Source: a virus
Direction: 5' to 3' (one strand)
Length of the DNA stretch: 24,220 nt
Virus record (IMG/VR): IMGVR_UViG_3300042691_042027
Span: 1 to 24,220 of that record
The position numbers and the translations under genes were made by a program. Below, one piece after another: positions 20,490-24,220 of this stretch (position 1 is its first letter; every line of letters starts with the position of its first letter). The notes below the pieces were generated by a model. The model was not told the DNA's origin. It was given only the letters and a program-made list of their open reading frames with translations, and did no database searches.

Positions 20490-22426
20490 AATATTGGGCC
20501 AACGAGGAGCCGCGCAAGCTCATTCGCACAATCCAAGGTCAGATTGAGGAATTTGACCACACGATGCACACGGAAATCGGCAAAGTGTGGCGCCGCAACC
20601 GGCGTTACTACTACCCGAACCTGAAATCCGAGGGATTGGAGTTTGCGGGTGAGAAAGAAGAGCTCGTAAAGGTCAATTCCAACAAATTCCGCCTCCGTGG
20701 GCGGCAGCTTTTCGCGGCACTCACGCGCTCCAAGCTCAACTACCGGCCGCGGGCGATGGTGCAGGGCAAAAACGTGCTCGGCAACACGCAAATCCTCAAA
20801 GGACTCATCAATCACGTCATCGAGAAAGACAAATTCAACCGTTACGCAAACCGCATGCTCGAGCACGCGATTGTTTACGGCATGGGCTACATGTTTCCGA
20901 TGTGGCGCACCGACCGCGGCAAAATCATCGCAGCCGATGATGCGGGAATGCCGGTTTACACGGGCAAAGCGCAGATCATCAACCCCTACCCGTGGCAGGT
21001 GAAATTCGACACGGCGATTGATGACTTCAACGAGCTCGAGGAGCTCAAGGTTGAGCTCTTTTACAACCGATGGGACTTGATTGCGCAGTTTCCTTCGATT
21101 GCCGAGTACATTTACCGCCTGCCATCGGCCTACAAATCCAAGGAAGGCGATGACCGCTCCGACATGGGCGAGGACTTGGTGCGCGTGATTGCTTTCGTGC
21201 ACCTCGACACGCCTGCCACCAAGGATGGGCGTTTGCTCATCTACTCGGATGAAAACACCATCTATTCGGATGGGCCCAACAAGTACGATGAGCTCGGCAT
21301 TGTGCAATTTAAGCCTGAGCCGATTGATGACACGCCATGGGGTTACACGCCATTAAATGACGTGGCGCCGCTGCAAGAGACTTTGGACCTTGCACTCTCA
21401 ACCGCGGCATCGAACCTCGAGGCCTACGGTGTGGGCGCCATGCTCAACCCGCAAAACAACAACATTGGCCTCACGGAAATGCTCGGGCGCGCATTCATCA
21501 CATACATGCCAGCCAATGCCGAGGGCGGCGGCAAGCCTGAGCCCTTGCAATGGCCACAGACACCCGCCGAGGCGTGGAAATTCCACGAGGTGGTGGATTC
21601 TGAAATGTTGCAGATCATGAATCTCAACCCGACCATCACCGGCAACCCACCGCCAAACGTCACGAGCAACGTCATGGTCGAAACGTTGCAGGCCTCGACG
21701 ATTGAATTTCTGCAACCGTGGATGCAACCGTTTTATGAGTCCGCTGAGATTGGCATGGAGCGCGCGGTGTCGAACTACCGCAAGTTTGCTCCCGATGGCA
21801 CCATCATCGCCATCGCTGGGCCCAACAACATCGCGCAGGCGCGTGAGTTTAGGGCGGGTGACCTGCCGCACGTTGACCGCATCTCCGTGCAGCAACAATC
21901 GCCTTTGGCGGCCACCGCCGCGGGCTTGGGTGCTCTGGCCGACAAGCTCATGCAGCGCGGGATGATCCCCAATGTCCAACTTCTGTTTGAATTCTTGGAA
22001 ACCGGCCGCATCGAGTCGATGTACGAAAGCTCGCTCGCGCAGATTGAGCAAATCCGCGCCGAGAACGATGCCCTAAGAGAGGGCAAAATTGTCAAGGCCT
22101 GGCCTACGGATTTGAACCCGCTACACGTGGCCGAGCACGCGGCCATCATCGGTGACCAGGAACTGCGCTCGCGCGCCGATGACCTAGCGGACATGAGCTC
22201 CGAGGCGCAGCAGGCACGCGCGATTTTGAAAAACACCATGAATCATATCCTCGAGCACCTCGAGCTCGAGAAAACCACCGATCCGATGTTGCGCGCCATC
22301 ATCGCCACCGGCCACGCGCCGGAGATGTTGCCAGCGGCGCAGGGACCGGCGCCTGAGGATGCGCAGGGGCCCATGCTGCCGGCCGAGGGAACGCCCGCTG
22401 AACCAATGCCTGCAGGAGGTGTGTGA
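20486..22426 (+). CDS. Portal protein
   Basis: 646 residues, mainly helical with a mixed core, in the size range of podovirus portals. Typical segments are the opening charged helix (LIRTIQGQIEEFDHTMHTEI), NPYPWQVKFDTAIDDFNELE, PWGYTPLNDVAPLQETLDLA (the wing-to-clip region), TGNPPPNVTSNVMVETLQAS, and a long C-terminal helix, which could be the barrel, ending in a Pro/Ala-rich tail. The dodecameric portal is the DNA gate that docks the terminase. ATG 20486 overlaps the nozzle stop by 4 bases. Its place after the nozzle, far from the terminase, is unusual. Confidence 0.85.
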   Translation: MKYWANEEPRKLIRTIQGQIEEFDHTMHTEIGKVWRRNRRYYYPNLKSEGLEFAGEKEELVKVNSNKFRLRGRQLFAALTRSKLNYRPRAMVQGKNVLGNTQILKGLINHVIEKDKFNRYANRMLEHAIVYGMGYMFPMWRTDRGKIIAADDAGMPVYTGKAQIINPYPWQVKFDTAIDDFNELEELKVELFYNRWDLIAQFPSIAEYIYRLPSAYKSKEGDDRSDMGEDLVRVIAFVHLDTPATKDGRLLIYSDENTIYSDGPNKYDELGIVQFKPEPIDDTPWGYTPLNDVAPLQETLDLALSTAASNLEAYGVGAMLNPQNNNIGLTEMLGRAFITYMPANAEGGGKPEPLQWPQTPAEAWKFHEVVDSEMLQIMNLNPTITGNPPPNVTSNVMVETLQASTIEFLQPWMQPFYESAEIGMERAVSNYRKFAPDGTIIAIAGPNNIAQAREFRAGDLPHVDRISVQQQSPLAATAAGLGALADKLMQRGMIPNVQLLFEFLETGRIESMYESSLAQIEQIRAENDALREGKIVKAWPTDLNPLHVAEHAAIIGDQELRSRADDLADMSSEAQQARAILKNTMNHILEHLELEKTTDPMLRAIIATGHAPEMLPAAQGPAPEDAQGPMLPAEGTPAEPMPAGGV

Positions 22427-24220
22427 TGGCCTTTCAATTTCCACTGACCATGAGTTTATTGAATCGCAAATCCGACGCGCTCCTGAACCCGCAGGCCGCG
22501 GTTGGGCCTGCGCAGGGCCAGGGGCCGGGCGGTGGTGGCAGTTCACCCGCCAACCTCACCATTCCACAGGGCGGCGGCGCGGGTGGCCAGGGCGGGCAGC
22601 CCGGAGCTCCCGCAGCGCCAAAGACAGGCTTTCAGAACGCCAAGGCCATCATCGACCGCAACGCGGGGCAAATGGGTGATGACTTGGGGGATCTGGGACT
22701 CGGGATTGCGAGCTCGACGAAAAAAGCGCAGGAGGCGGCCAACAAGTACATCGGCGAGACGCAGTACAAGGACAAGGTGGATTACAACCGGGTGTCACAG
22801 GCACCCGACGATGCGGAGGCCTATGGCGAGGTCGCAAGCTTTCTCGCTGAGCCACCGCCAAACGTGGCCGAATGGGACTACGCGCCTGAGAAAACGGTTG
22901 ATAGCTACGGCAAGGAATTGCAGGGATACAGCACCATGCTCGGTGGTGCCGAAAAGCTCAAGGAGCGCAACGCGGCCGCGGGCGACCCGTACACCGACAA
23001 GATGGCGCAAATCGACTCGACCTTGATGCAAAGCTCGCCCTTGTGGAAACAAAAGCTCATGGATCTGACCATGGGTGTGCAGAACTACGGCAACACTTTG
23101 GAAAGCGAAAAAGCGCGCACGCAATCCGCGCGTGAGGCCGCGCTCGCCGCGCACGAGGCCGAGCAGGCCGATATCAGGCGGCAGCTTGAGGGCATGGGCC
23201 AAGGGATCATGGGTGGTATCCAAGGACGCTTATCCGAGGAGCAGAAAAAGCGCCAAGCGGACGTCGAAAAACTGCGCGGCGATTTCATGGGCAAGGCCTC
23301 GGGCGCAATTGGCAAACAGATTGCCGGCGCTTTGCAGAAGTTTGACGATGACGCCGCCGCAGCACTCGCAAGCGCGCGCGCGGACGCGGGGCAATACTCG
23401 CCCGATGACCTGCGCGCCATCGAGCGCGAGTTTGCCAACATGCGCACCAAGCTCGCGCAGGATCTGCAAAGCAAATACTCGGCCGAAAAGTATGCGCGCT
23501 TTGACGCACCCGAGCTCGAGCTCTCGGACATCACCAGCGACGACGAGGCGCGGCGCTTTGCCAAGATCATGAGCTTGATTGACCCATCGCGCTCACTCAT
23601 GCGCACAACCCCGCGCGGCGTGACCTCGAGTTGGGATCCCAATGAAACACAATCCGCCATCGACGATGACTTGGCCGCGGCGCTGGGTGGCATCAACCCC
23701 TACGTCGAGTCGCGCCGTGGCACCTGGGGCGGCGGTGGTGGGCCATCGCCCACGGGCGCGGGCGGGGCTAAGGGCAAGACCGATGAGGGATTGAACGATC
23801 CCAACGGCGACGATTGGAACCCATCGGATATGGACGTGCCCGACACTTCTGGTGAGTGGAAGGAGGCGGCCGAGGATGTGTTTTCGCCTAAGGCGCACAT
23901 CGAAAACACCGTGGGTGGCGTGCAGGAGGCGGCCAAGGTGGGTGAGGCCATGTGGCCATGGCTCAAGGAGGGCGTGGAAACCATCACACCCTCAGCGGGT
24001 GAAGCCACGGCGATGCAGGGCAAGGCGCCCGGCATGGTGGCCGAGCGCTTGGACCCCAGCGGCGTGGTGGGCAAGGTCAATGACGCCGTGGTCAATCCTG
24101 CCATCGACAAGGTCGGCCAAGGCGTGGATTGGGCCGCCGATGCAATTGGCGACGCCATCTTTGGCGGCAACAACGAGTCAAGCGGACCTGGCAATGCTGC
24201 ATACCAAAAAAGCAACGCCA
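22426..24220 (+). CDS. Large internal-virion / ejection-protein candidate (partial, runs off the window)
   Basis: The ATG at 22426 overlaps the portal stop by one base (TGATG), with AGGAGG just upstream. The frame then stays open for 598 codons to the window edge. Residues about 22-65 are Gly/Pro/Gln-rich and disordered. There is a charged coiled coil at about 215-300 (ESEKARTQSAREAALAAHEA), further Ala-rich helices, a Gly-rich linker at about 435-455, and more helices to the end. Long, helical, disordered proteins encoded after the portal are often ejected or internal virion proteins in short-tailed phages, but no lytic enzyme motif is seen in the visible part. The coding call is firm; the role is an inference. 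Confidence 0.75.
   Translation, partial: MAFQFPLTMSLLNRKSDALLNPQAAVGPAQGQGPGGGGSSPANLTIPQGGGAGGQGGQPGAPAAPKTGFQNAKAIIDRNAGQMGDDLGDLGLGIASSTKKAQEAANKYIGETQYKDKVDYNRVSQAPDDAEAYGEVASFLAEPPPNVAEWDYAPEKTVDSYGKELQGYSTMLGGAEKLKERNAAAGDPYTDKMAQIDSTLMQSSPLWKQKLMDLTMGVQNYGNTLESEKARTQSAREAALAAHEAEQADIRRQLEGMGQGIMGGIQGRLSEEQKKRQADVEKLRGDFMGKASGAIGKQIAGALQKFDDDAAAALASARADAGQYSPDDLRAIEREFANMRTKLAQDLQSKYSAEKYARFDAPELELSDITSDDEARRFAKIMSLIDPSRSLMRTTPRGVTSSWDPNETQSAIDDDLAAALGGINPYVESRRGTWGGGGGPSPTGAGGAKGKTDEGLNDPNGDDWNPSDMDVPDTSGEWKEAAEDVFSPKAHIENTVGGVQEAAKVGEAMWPWLKEGVETITPSAGEATAMQGKAPGMVAERLDPSGVVGKVNDAVVNPAIDKVGQGVDWAADAIGDAIFGGNNESSGPGNAAYQKSNA

Noticed and set aside
20465-21307. 280-codon minus-strand frame inside the portal gene
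   Set aside because: Antisense shadow of a well-supported portal gene.
1-24220. tRNA genes, CRISPR arrays, insertion sequences, attachment sites
   Set aside because: No cloverleaf-like sequence, regularly spaced repeat array, transposase or integrase gene was seen on either strand by reading; a tRNA or covariance search could not be run.

Overview
The window is a stretch of a tailed double-stranded DNA bacteriophage genome, or a prophage of one. It is GC-rich and densely coding, and most neighbouring genes overlap by 1-4 bases (ATGA, GTGA or TGATG junctions). Recognisable phage modules are a Gp157-like protein plus an ERF annealing protein, small and large terminase, scaffold, major capsid, fibre, head-tail adaptor, nozzle and portal. 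The adaptor plus long nozzle protein, with no tape-measure or tube/sheath gene in view, suggests a short-tailed (podovirus-like) particle. The host cannot be told from the sequence. No integrase, polymerase, lysis gene, tRNA, CRISPR array or insertion sequence was found.

Layout. (1) 1-3912, plus strand: early/recombination block. It holds a putative DNA-binding regulator, a Gp157-like protein behind a long hairpin that buries its ribosome binding site, the ERF recombinase, a 27-residue membrane peptide, an HTH-like protein, a small two-segment membrane protein and a protein with an AT-hook-like tail. (2) 3906-4900, minus strand: a tight cassette of four small unknown genes ending in a 51-residue protein with two DnaJ-type CxxCNGSG zinc motifs. 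(3) 4901-5207: the only gene-free gap over 300 bases, a divergent control region with a good minus-strand promoter and several operator-like palindromes. (4) 5208-7212, plus strand: a run of small genes including a ribbon-helix-helix protein, a MazG-like protein and a membrane-anchored coiled coil. (5) 7203-7229: a TATAAT box followed by a perfect 16-bp palindrome, a candidate controlled promoter for the virion genes. (6) 7322-24220, plus strand: terminase, scaffold, putative decoration protein, major capsid, a fibre with a C1q-like tip, small proteins, adaptor, nozzle, portal, and a long internal-protein candidate that runs off the window.

The left half prepares and recombines DNA and regulates. 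The right half packages DNA (terminase and portal), builds the head (scaffold, capsid) and builds the short tail (adaptor, nozzle, fibre). The most unusual points are the regulatory hairpins around start sites, the divergent control region driving the minus-strand cassette, the mini DnaJ-type zinc protein, and the portal gene lying about 11 kb downstream of the large terminase, after the nozzle gene.
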